64,000 nucleotides of DNA from Rhynchopus sp. YZ270_cl-10 (Eukaryota; Euglenozoa; Diplonemea; Diplonemida; Diplonemidae). Shown here in pieces: positions 20,427-30,864 of this stretch; positions within the stretch are counted from its first letter, which is position 1; each line of letters begins with the position of its first letter. The notes under the pieces are model-generated. The model was given only the letters and a program-made list of their open reading frames with translations, ran no database searches and was not told the DNA's origin. The position numbers and the translations under genes are program-made. The DNA lies in assembly GCA_964035575.1 (NCBI GenBank), contig OZ037931.1, positions 815,567 through 879,566 on the forward strand. Direction: 5' to 3'.

Positions 20427-20900
20427 AAAAAAAATCGGCCCCACTGCGATCGGGAAGTTGACGACACGAATGAGCACTTATGGTGGTCCTGCCCTACCTG
20501 CGATGCTATACGCTCAGATCCTAGTTTCCACTCCGTCACAACTGCTGACAGGTCGCCGTGGCCTAACTGTGTGTCGAACTGTGGAGTTATCCCTACTGCC
20601 CTGAAGGACAGTATTGATGCTACCTCCAGCGTCTGATGGGGAGCATCCTCATACACCGGTTGTCTCTGAACAACAGCCTCCATATCAACAATCTGCCACT
20701 CACGCCTGAAGAACAGCTCAGCTGCAACCTTTGTTCCGTCCCCACTATGACTTCGACCGGATTCCACTCTCACAGGAAATGGACTTATCCAAACCATCAC
20801 CTGCGTGCCCCGCTGCGCTCCTGGCTCTCCTCACTGCGCTGGTCTCCCGCTGCCCGCCCACGTTTTCACCCTACTGTTAATTGTAGTTGGAGCGTGTGGC
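20427..20900 (+). mobile_element. LINE (non-LTR retrotransposon) C-terminal fragment
   Basis: The + frame reads RPHCDREVDDTNEHLWWSCP then TCDAIR, and later WPNCVSNCGVIPTALKDSID before a stop. The 'C-x(n)-T-x-EHLWW-x-CP' knuckle followed by 'WPxC...CGxxP' is the usual end of LINE reverse-transcriptase ORFs in protists. No RT core or endonuclease lies upstream: the fragment starts abruptly after an A-run, as expected for a piece or rearranged copy. The sequence to about 20900 stays GC-rich and is probably LINE 3' UTR or frame-shifted tail. Confidence 0.5.
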
Positions 20901-20970
20901 ATTTCTGAGCACTTGTACGTGCTCCCGGTTCTTCAGAGTAGCATATGACCTCGTCCGGAAACCCCCCAGC

Positions 20971-21571
20971 GTGGCTTGTATGGGGTAATTTTACTGTTTC
21001 GACCCCATTTTTGGAGGAACGTTCCACACACACCCGAACGATGTTCGGGGTCACATATGAACACGATATGGGCAAGGTTGAACCAAGGAGTCATGTGCAG
21101 AAGGGTGGGGTGTGCTGGAGGGATGTGGAGCTTTTCATGCTAACCCCTGTTTTACTGGCCACCATTGTACCTAGTGTTTTGTGTGGTGATATGGCACTTT
21201 CATGGAAAAAAACAGTAGACAGCCCTTACCTGTGTCTCAAAACCACCCCAAACCACACTACCCTCCAGTGAGGTTCCAGAGTGCAAATGTTGAGTCCTTA
21301 CAGCTTTTCGGGATCCACGTGGAGCCCGAAACCTGAGGTCTGTCCTTAGATCCGTGTACCCTTGCTGTATTTGGTCACTGATATTGTCAAGTTGGGCTCC
21401 ACCTGGATCCCGAATCCACGTGGGTCCCACCCTTCTGCGCATGACTCCTTGGTTCAACCTTGCTCATATCGTGTTCATATGTGGCGATGTGACCCCGAAC
21501 ATCGTTCGGGTGTGTGTGGAACGTTCCTCCAAAAATGGGTCGAAACAGTAAAATTACCCCATACAAGCCAC
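20971..21571. mobile_element. TIR element with arms of about 145 bp (TGGCTTGTATGGGGTAATTT)
   Basis: Positions 20972-21112 and 21430-21570 are inverse copies with a few differences and a small indel. Arms start TGGCTTGTATGGGG and include GGAGGAACGTTCCACACACA. The 320-bp centre has a further inverted pair around GGATCCACGTGG. No target duplication recognised. Confidence 0.65.
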
Positions 21572-21581
21572 TGTGGCCAAA

Positions 21582-22096
21582 AATACCCTCATAGTAAAAA
21601 TAATGTTTTTTCAAAAATAAATTAATAAAAAAATGACCCAAAAGTAACATTTTTTTTGTAACAATTTAATAAAATGTTTTATTCGTTTTTTTGCAGTTGG
21701 GCAAAAAGTAACAAATGTTACAAAGAAAAAATAAAAAGCCCATGGTTGAAGCGGGAGTACCATAGGGAACTGGGTTGCTGACCACACCATCCAGGCTGTA
21801 CCTCAATTTTTTTTTGCCTGCGGCGCCATTTTCCCTTTTTTGCTCCGCAAAAAAGGGTTCGTTGAGTGACTCTGTGTAAAAAGCTAGATTTTTACACCAT
21901 GGGTTTCCGCGCTGTAGGCTTTATTAGCCTCCCCAGTAACATTTTTGTTACGCCTGCGGCGTAACAAAAATGTTACAAAAAAATAAAATCCAAGAAATGA
22001 AAAAAGTAACAAAATGCAAAAATGTTATAAAAAAAATAAAAATCGCCGAAATAATTTATTTGTAACAATAACATAATTTATACTATGAGGGTAGCC
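21582..22096. mobile_element. TIR element with TACCCTCATAGTA ends
   Basis: Left TACCCTCATAGTAAAAATAA and right CATAATTTATACTATGAGGG are inverse apart from small differences. Interior is rich in GTAACA/TGTTAC words and holds an inverted copy of the GGCGCCGCAGGCG repeat (21808-21905). It abuts the preceding element. Confidence 0.45.
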
Positions 22097-22134
22097 TAAA
22101 ACCACCCTAAAATACCCAAAAATGAGTCAAAAAA

Positions 22135-22720
22135 GTGTATTTTTGCCCAAAAGCCTCCAGAATATGGTTTCTGGGTGAGTTGTGTATATGTCCTGTGCAT
22201 ATGTCCGTGTTGGCCGAGGCTCGGACATATACACATGTTTTCGGACATAGACACATCCCGGACATATGCACAGTTCAGTGTATACAGTGTACAGTGGCAA
22301 AAACCCATTCCGAGCTTTCCGGCCGGTGCGTTGGCGGGGCATCTCCCCTCATGTTTTCGGAGAGGGTTTTTCGGGGGATGGGGTTGAAGAAGGGGGAAAA
22401 TGGGTCAAATACGAGAGGGGGCGGTTGTGAACCATCCCGCCACCAGGCCTCTCCTCCTCTGTGCAGCCTTGAGAGCTTTGTAGCCACCGGTGAGTCACAA
22501 GCCGTACGTACATACAAAGAACGCGTAACCCTGCGCTCGCGGAGGTACACCTTCAAAAAATTTTCCGCTCCCTACGCTCGCGGAGGTACACCTTAAGGCA
22601 TATTTTTACCTCACGCACGGACATATACACCTGTACCTGTGTATATGTCCGGAAAATTTTCAGAAAGTCCCGGACATATACACATCAAAATGGGTCCGGA
22701 CATATACACGGGGGGGGGTA
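22135..22720. repeat. Region of inverted CGGACATATACACA words
   Basis: TGTGTATATGTCC and GGACATATACACA alternate at 22172-22275 and again at 22617-22710, bracketing a 330-bp centre with two copies of CGCTCGCGGAGGTACACCTT. Probable ends of one TIR element with a private terminal word. Confidence 0.55.
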
Positions 22721-22980
22721 GGTACATAAGAAAGGCGCTTTTTTTTCACGGCCGTTTTTTTTTATTTTTCACGGCAACGACGGCAGTGGGTCGAGCATTT
22801 TTTTTTCATTTCCGTGACGTCCGTTTTACTTGTATGAAAAAAAAAACAAAAAAAAAAAAACCAAAAAAAACCACAACTGGTGCTCCGGAGGGGGTCGATA
22901 TTGACTGGTCGTTGACCGATTTCCGATAGCACCAACAAAAACAAAAACAAAAAAACAATCAAAAAAAAAAAAAAAAATTG

Positions 22981-23013
<33 letters not shown>

Positions 23014-23390
23014 CAACCAACAAAAACAAAAAAAAACACAAAAAACAACAAAAAAAAACACAAAAAAAAAATAACAACTAACAAAAAAAGCAGAACAGAA
23101 ATAAACAAAAAAACAAGGCATAATCACATGGTTTACAGATAACTATTTATTGGAGTGATATAAAGTAGCACTTTACTCTACGACTGCGGGTTGCTTTTCC
23201 CCGAGCATTCTTCAACTGCCCGAGCGAAGCGAGGGTAGTTTGAGGACTAGCGTAGCGAGGAGAATAACAACATGCGAAGAAAAAACACATATCCCGCTTC
23301 TTCCTGCAGTATCACGCGTCCAAGCGTTTTTCGGAAAAATCGTTGTTGCTTGAACTCAGTCTATAAGTTCCCACACACCATGCACTGTGC
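22721..23390. other. Low-complexity A-rich stretch
   Basis: Positions 22820-23115 are nearly pure A/C with A-runs; open frames here are artefacts. Nearby is a short GAGCGAAGCGAGGG word, also seen in the foldback element at 18.7 kb. Confidence 0.6.
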
Positions 23391-23525
23391 CTAATGGTGG
23401 CAGTATTGTGATGGGAGCCCATTGGAATACGCAAAATACATCAAAGTACATCACAATACACGTGATGCATTTTGATGTATTTTGCGTATTCCAATGGGCA
23501 CCCATCACAATACTGCCACCATTAG
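23391..23525. mobile_element. 135-bp foldback element with 6-bp target duplication
   Basis: CTAATGGTGGCAGTATTGTG...CACAATACTGCCACCATTAG is an almost perfect palindrome with a small loop. CTGTGC directly flanks both sides (23385-23390 and 23526-23531). Confidence 0.8.
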
Positions 23526-24388
23526 CTGTGCCCCTTGGTATCAACCTTGCAGGGTACAGTGGACACCCCCTCCGCAGGGACTGAAGGGGCGGATTGCAAG
23601 GAGTGGTGATGTCCAGCCATTTTTGGTTGGCCATCGATCGCCGCAAATGGCCAGCTGGGGACACGGAAACCCACCTATTTTTTGAAAATAGCAATAAAGT
23701 AGAACGAACCGCTCTCCACTCCCCCTAACAAAAGTCTTCACAGTGAGGAGTAGAATAAAATGACGTTGCGTCACGGCGTGAAATAAAGAGTATCTTTGGT
23801 GCTCCTGAAATAATAAATACCAAGTACGCAACAAGTACGCAAAATGGGGTTTTCAGGAGCACCAATCTTGTATTTTTCCTGCCCCACTCTAAATCGTGTA
23901 GCTACTTTAACCCACTCCAATGATCTTATTTAGATATGAGCAGTTTTTTTTTAAAGATCTCGGTTTTTTTTTTTTTTTTTTTTTTGTAAAGTAAGATCTT
24001 AGTTATTCTTGGTGTTTTTTAACTGAGGAAGAAGAGTTCTTCTTCCACAGTCTTGTCAGGCTAACCTTAAACAACACCAAAAATGAAAAGAGCAAGGTTT
24101 TACTTTTTAGTGTTTTTTTTTTTCCACTATCTTAGGGAAGCCTCTTTTTTACTTTCAACGGATAAAAATCCGGCCAATTTTGCCCCAGAACGGTTCCACC
24201 AGGGGTGTCGCTAATTTTGGGGAAATTTTTGAAAAATCTGAAATCGGGGTGCAAATTTTTTTTTTTTACGTGGGGATTTTTTTTCCATCACCAGGGGGCG
24301 AAAAAACAGTGTTTTGTGGCATTTCCGAGCCAATCCCAGGCTGTGATGGGGGATATACGGAAAAATGGACAAACTTTTAGTGACTTAA

Positions 24389-25204
24389 CCCTTTGGGGAC
24401 TAGACACATATATATATGTGTATTTTAAAATTTTTTTTTACGACCCTTCCTAAAAGTACCCGGGAGACGATAATCAGGTCAATTCATGCTTCAATGGACT
24501 CAGGGGCGTTTCCCTCTTGAAAAATACATAAGAGTCGATAAAAAGATATGCTCTCCTAATATCGCAGCGTGGTTTCTCAGAAAACCCCTTTTTTTTTGAA
24601 AAACGCGTTTTTTGGCCTTTTTTTGAAAATTTCTTCAGATGAGTGCCCTGGACCCGCGGGTGGATGAAAAATCAAAAATTTTGGACATCACAAATATTTT
24701 GGCTCCAATGGACTTATTGGGGTTATATCGTCCCAAAAATAATGTTTTTTATTATTTTATGGGCACAGGGGCACCTTCTCCCCGCTCACGCCTCCGCAAC
24801 CCCCCACAACACCCCAAAACCCAGATTTTAACTCTTTACCCACAATTACACAATACTAACACCTTTTCACCCATTTTTTGACACTTTTTCGACACAAAAT
24901 GACCTCTCCTCGTGTGAAAAAGGGTGAGCTGAAGGTCTAGTTGCTGGGAAAAGAGGTCAGGAAGGAGTCCCCCACCATTTTTGCGATTTTTACCCTATTT
25001 CTGGGTATGCGGGCCCTATACCCACAGTGTAATAGCAGTTTTTCAAAAAATCATTTTCTCACATACATTTTGACCCTCTGAGCCCAAATGAGCCCATTTC
25101 ACCCAAAATTTTACACTTTCTCGATGTTTATCCCAACTTAGGTCACTTTTTGCATAAAAAACCAAAAAAAATTTTTTTAACTTTTTGGCTCGGTCCCCAA
25201 AGGG
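24389..25204. mobile_element. piggyBac-like non-autonomous element with TTAA target duplication
   Basis: Ends CCCTTTGGGGAC and GTCCCCAAAGGG are flanked by TTAA on both sides (24385-24388, 25205-25208). Empty site: related repeats at 26278 and 33990 read GTGACTTAAATTTTCAC uninterrupted. 816 bp, no transposase frame. A truncated second copy starts at 58108. Confidence 0.75.
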
Positions 25205-25309
25205 TTAAATTTTCACAAAATATGAACCCATACTCTTAAACATGGGTCATTTTCAGGTCTGAAAACCCAAATTCAGATGAAATTGTGGTGTTTTTGACAT
25301 TACTGAGAA

Positions 25310-25500
25310 CAGTAGGTAGCGCCGCAGGCGCACGGTACCCAACTTTTGTCTTTTTGTCTTTCCCTTTTTCTCTGCGTTCTTTTGATTGTGCGAGCCGATT
25401 GCTCTCCACGGTGGGGTCACATGTGTGCGCTAAAATACGCTAAAGTACCCTTACTATGAAGTATGAGATTCTCTGGTTTTAGCAAGGAAACCCTTGCAAG
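25310..25500. repeat. Dispersed repeat 'AGCGCCGCAGGCGCACGGTA', copy 1
   Basis: The block AGCGCCGCAGGCGCACGGTA...TTGCTCTCCACGGTGGGGTC...GAGATTCTCTGGTTTT recurs at 25740-25900, 34097-34275, 34710-34890 and in part at 36273-36410 and 6146-6170. No coding content. Neighbouring 'GGAAAAATGGACAAA' blocks also recur. Confidence 0.6.
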
Positions 25501-26069
25501 CATGTTCCCAGATCACGAAAAAAGGGGAGGCGTTTTTGTTGATTGCATCGTCCGATGCGGTGCAATTGCAGAAAGTGATGGGGTCATTTTGGAAAAATGG
25601 ACGAGTTTTCGGTATTTAAGTTTTCACCATTCTTTTATTCCTGTGCACTTTTCGAGACTGCCGATTCTCGTAAACAAGGGTCATGTTCAAGTCTGAAAAC
25701 ACAGCTTCAGATGAAATTGTGGTGTTCTTGACTGAGAACGGTAGCGCCGCAGGCGCACGGTACCCAACTTTTGTCTTTTTGTCTTTTCCTTTTTCTCTGC
25801 GTTCTTTTGATTGCGCGAGCCGATTGCTCTCCACGGTGGGGTCACATGTGTGCGCAAAAACACGCTATGGTACCTTTACTAAGGAAACCCTGGTTTGCAA
25901 AAAAAAAAGGGTAAGGCAGGGTAAGGAAATCCCACCCAAAAAATAAATCTTCGCGGGGTGAGGGCGGCACCTGGGGATTTTCCCTGACCCCCAAAAACCT
26001 CGTTTTTGGAACGTTCTGACACAACCGAGTTCACGGTGGCCTCTCACTTAAAAAAAGAACAAGTTGTTA

Positions 26070-26604
26070 CTGGGGGGGAGCTATTAAAGTATACGTATAC
26101 TTTATTCGGCGGGAATTACTGCTTAAATGGCCAAAAAACGAAAAGAAAAAAAAAAAAAAAAATCACTGTTATTTTGGGGTTTCTAGTGGCCGAAACCTCG
26201 CGAAAACACCACCATTGGCATTTTTGGGCCAATCCCAGCCAGTGGTGGGGTCAATGTGGAAAAATGAACAATTTTTTGGTGACTTAAATTTTCACAAATC
26301 TGAACCCAATCAGCACCAATCGTGTAAAAACTGATACACGCGTTTTAGGTCAAAAATACTCGTTTCTCAGCACAAAGTGACCCCATCACAGCACGCACAG
26401 AATCCGGACCACCGAAATCAAAAAAATTTTTTTTCGATTTTTTGTGCAAAACTTGCTGAAAAAATTTTTTAGTAAGAAAAATGTACACAAAAACCGTATA
26501 CTTTATTTCACAGATTTCCACGCTCAAAATGGGTTTCCGCACCGTATACTTTATTACCCCCGTATACTTTATTAGCACCGTATACTTTATTAGCCCCCCC
26601 CCAG
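26070..26604. mobile_element. TA-flanked element with G-run tips and GTATACTTTATTA words
   Basis: CTGGGGGGGAGCTATTAAAG at the left and CTTTATTAGCCCCCCCCCAG at the right, flanked by TA on both sides. Several CGTATACTTTATTA copies lie near the right end. Same tip as 38030-39640 but a different subterminal word. Mariner-like TA insertion. Confidence 0.65.
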
Positions 26605-27156
26605 TAACACATTAAACCCACCCTGTATTAGGTGCAAAATTTTTTTTTCCTGCACAGATTTTACTAGGGGTGCAAATTTTTTTTTGGGTTTTGAAAAAGT
26701 CGGGACCCTGGACCCGAATTAGCGACACCCCTGGGTTCCACTTTTAAAAAAAAATATAGTGGAGCACACTCTAGGGTGGCTACACTAATACAAACCAAGT
26801 TTTCAAAAAAAAAAAAATGCCGTTCCCTCACACCCTTCTTGTAGTTGTTTGATGCGTTGACGCCTCCCTCTCACCTGATGGGTGGTGGTGTTGCGGAGCA
26901 CGGTTGGATGAGTAAACGACGTGGCACGTAAAAAAAAAGTGCGTGGAGTTCACACGAAAACAAAGCGAGGTCAATTAATCAAAAAACTAAAAAGATCTTG
27001 TAACCCCCCTTAAAAAAAAAACTCCTGACTAGGATCTTTTGTAAACCATGGATGTGGGGGGAAAGGGGTGATTTATACAGGAGGGGAGGGGGTAAAACGC
27101 ACCTCCCCTGTGCTGTGTGGGACTCTATTTTTTTTTTTTTTGTATTGTCTGTTTAT
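26605..27156. other. Gene-free spacer with an F3 repeat
   Basis: An F3 copy (26755-26812) with A-run tail and a GTGGTGGTGTTGCGGAGCAC segment that recurs at 41489. No gene seen. Confidence 0.45.
26755..26812 (+). repeat. F3 structured repeat
   Basis: AGTGGAGCACACTCTAGGGT...ACTAATACAAACCAAGTTTT, then A-run. Confidence 0.6.
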
Positions 27157-27224
27157 CATGGATGTACAAAGTACTTGATTACTTTTTTTCACTTTTTTTG
27201 GTGTACTTCAAGTACTTGATCGAT

Positions 27225-28257
27225 TGGGTGATCTATGAACGGGGAGAGATTTTTTCACTAGCTCTCAGTAAGCTCTCACAGGCTCTCACAGACTCTCACA
27301 GACTCTCACAAGCTCTCACAAGGTCTCACAGGCTCTCACAAAGCTCTCACAGGCTCTCACAGACTCTCACAAGCTCTCACAGGCTCTCACAAGGTCTCAC
27401 AGGCTCTCACAGCTCTCACTAACTCTCACTAAGCTCTCACAAGCTCTCACAGGCTCTCACAAGCTCTCACTAGCTCTCACTAACTATGAGGGGTTTTTTG
27501 TTAGTGGTGTGGTGTGGCTGGCAACATGTATTCTGTGGTGGTCAAACATGAAATATTCCTTCTTCAATGGATTTATTGGGTGTATGTTATACTGGGACAA
27601 TGTGGTCAGATCACTCTTCAGACCCCCTGGCGTTTGTATTGTGTAAACTGTGTATACTGTGTATACTGTGTATACTGTGTATACTGTGTATACTGTGTAT
27701 ACTGTGTATACTGTGTATACTGTGTATACTGTGTATACTGTGTATACTGTGTATACTGTGTATACTGTGTATACTGTGTATACTGTGTATACTGTGTATA
27801 CTGTGTATACTGTGTATACTGTGTATACTGTGTATACTGTGTATACTGTGTATACTGTGTATACTGTGTATACTGTGTATACTGTGTATACTGTGTATAC
27901 TGTGTATACTGTGTATACTGTGTATACTGTGTATACTGTGTATACTGTGTATACTGTAGGTCATCAGCTCTCAGTAAGCTCTCACAGCACCCACTAGCTC
28001 CCACTAACTCTCACTAACCCCCAGTAAGCTCTCACAAGCTCTCAGTAAGCTCACACAGCTCCCACTAGCTCTCACTAGCTCTCACTAACTCTCACTAACT
28101 CTCAGTAAGCTCTCACAGGCTCTCACAAGCTCTCACAAGGTCTCACAGGCTCTCACAAGGTCTCACAAGCTCTCACAGGCTCTCACAGACTCTCACAAGC
28201 TCTCACAAGCTCTCACAGCCTGTTACGTGTCCCACGGAGACGATCATAGATCACCCA
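27225..28257. mobile_element. TIR element with CTCTCACA tandem repeats, nested copy
   Basis: TGGGTGATCTATGA at the left and TCATAGATCACCCA at the right, flanked by ATCGAT on both sides. Interior is tandem GCTCTCACAG words, split by the 9-bp array at 27641-27957. Short siblings at 57293-57419 and 58180-58293 share GAACGGGGAGAGATTTTTT and CACGGAGACGATCATAGA. Confidence 0.75.
27641..27957. repeat. Minisatellite of about 34 copies of TGTGTATAC
   Basis: A 9-bp unit, almost perfect, so all six frames stay open (for example the peptide repeat YTV). Homogeneity points to recent expansion. It is not a gene. Confidence 0.95.
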
Positions 28258-28689
28258 ATCGATTTAAAAAAAAAAGAAAAAAATATTTTTTTCTTGCTTC
28301 AAGTACTTTTTTTCCTTCAAGTACTTTCACTTTTTTTGTACTTGATTACTTTTTTTGTTGCATCAAGTACTTGAATTGGCAAAAAAAGTAAAAAAAATGG
28401 AAAAGTACTTGAATTTATTCAAGTACTTTTCCATTTTTTTGCCGAATCAAGTACTTGATGCAAAAAAAAAAGTAATCAAGTAAAAAAAAACAAAAAAACG
28501 GGTCAAGTACTTGAAGTATCAAGTACTGGGATTTTTCTACTTTTTTTTACTTTCTGGAAAAAAGTACTTTGTACATCCATGGTTTATCATTTCCTTATTC
28601 TATTTTATTTTCTTTTTTTTTCCCCCTGCTGTACCTACTCTACCTTTTATTTGCAAAAAAAAAGGCAGTACGGGAAAACAACAACAAAA

Positions 28690-29169
28690 ACAACTAATTG
28701 CTAAGAAAAAAAAGCGAGTGTGCTGTGGGAAACTCCGCGCGATTTTCGAAATCCACCGTAGCATCCTGGCGTTTTGCTGGATGGTGTTGATGCGCCTGGT
28801 GTGATGAACGAAGCATTTTCGTCTGTAGATTCTGCGTTCCTTCCGCACTGCTCCGACGACCACGATGAGTGGGAGCCTGTGGACGATAACGATCTGGAAC
28901 ACGCCGAACCCGCCTCTGCAGCCATAGAGCAAATGGTTATCGAGCCTGCCGAGCCTACGTCACAAACAACGCTGTCGAGCAGCTTCTTGAACGTTTCAGA
29001 TGCAGGCGTCCCAGTGGTTCTGGTATTCTACGAAGAGCGTTTTCGCATACCTGCAGAAGAGCAGAGTGCTGGTCGTGTTGTAGATTATTTCTACAGGGTG
29101 GAGTTCCAGGAGCGTGGGTCCCCCATTTCCACAGCACATCCCGTTTTTTTCCCGAGAGCAATCACTTGT
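28690..29169 (+). mobile_element. Inverted-repeat element 'ACAAGTAATTGC', copy B, with an open frame
   Basis: Left ACAACTAATTGC and right ATCACTTGT ends, more diverged than in copies A and C. An ATG at 28804 opens a frame of about 157 codons running past the right end to 29277: MNEAFSSVDSAFLPHCSDDH, ...DNDLEHAEPASAAIEQMV..., SFLNVSDAGVPVVLVFYEE, ...EEQSAGRVVDYFYRVEF. Acidic, no recognised domain. It aligns with the decayed frames of copies A and C. Either the remnant product of a DNA transposon or a captured host exon. Confidence 0.5.
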
Positions 29170-29289
29170 CTGTTTTTTTTTATCGTACGTGCCAAAATTA
29201 CGAACTCCGGCTGGGGAAATGACATCATCCCTGACAACAAACTTGTAGAAGCCAGCGCAGCTGAAGCTGTGCGATAACGAATATGATAA

Positions 29290-29340
29290 GGTGACTAAGC
29301 ACGAGAGGCTTAGGATCATCTTATAAACTTTTCTTTTTTT
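29290..29340 (+). repeat. F1 structured repeat, copy 3
   Basis: Consensus copy: GGTGACTAAGCACGAGAGGC then TTAGGATCATCTTATAAACT and TTTC plus T-run. Stems GGTGA/TCATC and CTAAGC/GCTTAG. It starts 12 bp after the stop of the copy B frame. Confidence 0.85.
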
Positions 29341-29435
29341 TTAACCCCAAAAAGCTCAGACAGACAGTCTTTCGAAAACACCAAATTTATCTCCATCTCG
29401 GTACGCAAAAAAATAAAAAAATAAATATGCTTTTG

Positions 29436-30864
29436 TGAGCTCATCCTCGGGTGTGTTTACACTAATTATACATAGCGCTCTAATTAGAGTATTAGGGTAT
29501 AATTAGAGTCTGGGGTTTTGGGCCAAGTCAGTTAGAGTCCAGTTAGAGTATAATTAGAGTCGCTTTTCTTTAATTAGACTAAAATTAGAGTGTAGTTAGA
29601 GCATAATTAGACTCTAACTACACTCTAATTATAGTCTAATTAGAGTATAACAACAGGCTTCTTGTAGGTGCAAACGCCTTAAGGAACCGGTTCCCCTAAG
29701 GTTCCTCTGTAGGACCCAGGTGCCGAGGTACCCACATAGCTGAGAATAAGACTTGGGGACCAGGGACCCGGTTATTCTCAGCAGGACTGGACAATATGTG
29801 TCACCTATGGGTACCCAGGTACCCAGACCCGCGCAGTGGCACATGCCCTCAAGACCCACACATGAGGGAATGCGACACCGCAAAAACTCTTCGTGCACCT
29901 TCGGTGCAACGCTGCAGACAGGCCAAACAGCGTTGGACTCAGAGGAATGTCTGCTGTGCAGGTATCAAACATGAGAACCAACTCCCAGCAACAAGGGGCG
30001 CCTTTTGGCGGGCGTTGTTGAGAGTGTTTGGGGTGCAAAGTTTTCCACAATTTTGATGCGCGGGTGCAGAAGTGTTGTCTTGTTCTTTCATCTCTAGGAA
30101 TGTAAATGCCAATCGGGTTTAACTATCGCTAAGGGGTCGAAGGGGGTAATCCAAGTATCAAAGATTGTGTCGACGGGAAATCTATGAGTATACGCTCATT
30201 TCATCCACAGAATAACTACTTATGAACCCGGGAGAGATCCAAGCCTCGCGCTAAACCACCACCCGCGATTGACTTAGATGTGATAACAAAGAGAATTCCT
30301 AACAAAACAACACCCTGCCATACACACAGGCCACCCACAAGGAGTGTGAATTGTGCACTGGTTTTCTGGGGGAACAAACAATATTTTCTTGTGTCTAGTC
30401 CTCTGCAAGCAGAGAACAGACTTTCTGGATTACAAAGTCGAATTTCTTGCACTAGCTATGCTCCCTGGGTTAGTGGCTATAGCATTGGTTGATGTGCCCC
30501 TCTTATTGACCCTATTATAAGACTCTAATTATGCTCTAATTAGAGTCCAGTTAGAGTTTAGAGTTCAGTTAGAGTTTTAAAGACTCTAATTATACTCTAA
30601 CTGCCGACTCTAATTATCTAATTAGAGTCTAATTAGAGCGCTATGTGTAACTAATACAATAAAATTTTCGAAAAAAAAAAAATGAAACTGATTGGCCTTC
30701 GGGCGACCTTGTACAGAACCCTGTCCTCGGACAGGTAATTGTCTAGACTACAAAAAAAAGAGCAATTTTGATGTTCTTGAGTTGAGGACGACTATCTAGG
30801 TCATTTCAGTACATAGCCTAATCAGACGACATTGAGTACTGACCTATCTGGTGGGTGCGTATTT
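29436..30864 (+). repeat. SINE-like F3/F4 unit interrupted by a TIR element
   Basis: The unit starts GTGAGCTCATCCTCGGGTGT (29436), stops at ACTAAT (29461-29466), and resumes at 30650 with ACTAATACAATAAAATTTTC, then CCTTCGGGCGACCTTG and hairpin CCTGTCCTCGGACAGG. It runs to GGTGGGTGCGTATTT at 30864, where a hAT-like element begins. An uninterrupted copy lies at 31617-31857. Confidence 0.7.
29467..30649 (+). mobile_element. TIR element of ACTCTAATTAGAG words, copy 1
   Basis: Left TATACATAGCGCTCTAATTA, right GAGCGCTATGTGTA, 6-bp target duplication ACTAAT. About 170 bp at each end is built from CTCTAATTA and TAGAGT words. The 800-bp centre matches the inverted copy at 50825-52179 and holds a small hairpin CTGAGAATAAG...TTATTCTCAG (29741-29782). 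No transposase frame. Confidence 0.85.

Larger units (their letters stand above)
27157..28581. mobile_element. Foldback element with CATGGATGTACAAAGTACTT ends and 6-bp target duplication
   Basis: Left CATGGATGTACAAAGTACTT and right AAGTACTTTGTACATCCATG are exact inverses, flanked by GTTTAT at 27151-27156 and 28582-28587. Arms repeat CAAGTACTTG and AAAAGTAC many times. A second element (27225-28257) is nested near its left end. Same tip class as 46082-46415. Confidence 0.8.

Noticed and set aside
22762-23127. Phe-rich minus-strand frame
   Set aside because: Product of A/C homopolymer runs; no coding signal.
27514-28017. Long open frames in all six frames (YTV, CVY, SIH, LCI peptides)
   Set aside because: They arise from the 9-bp TGTGTATAC minisatellite, whose length is a multiple of three and contains no stop.
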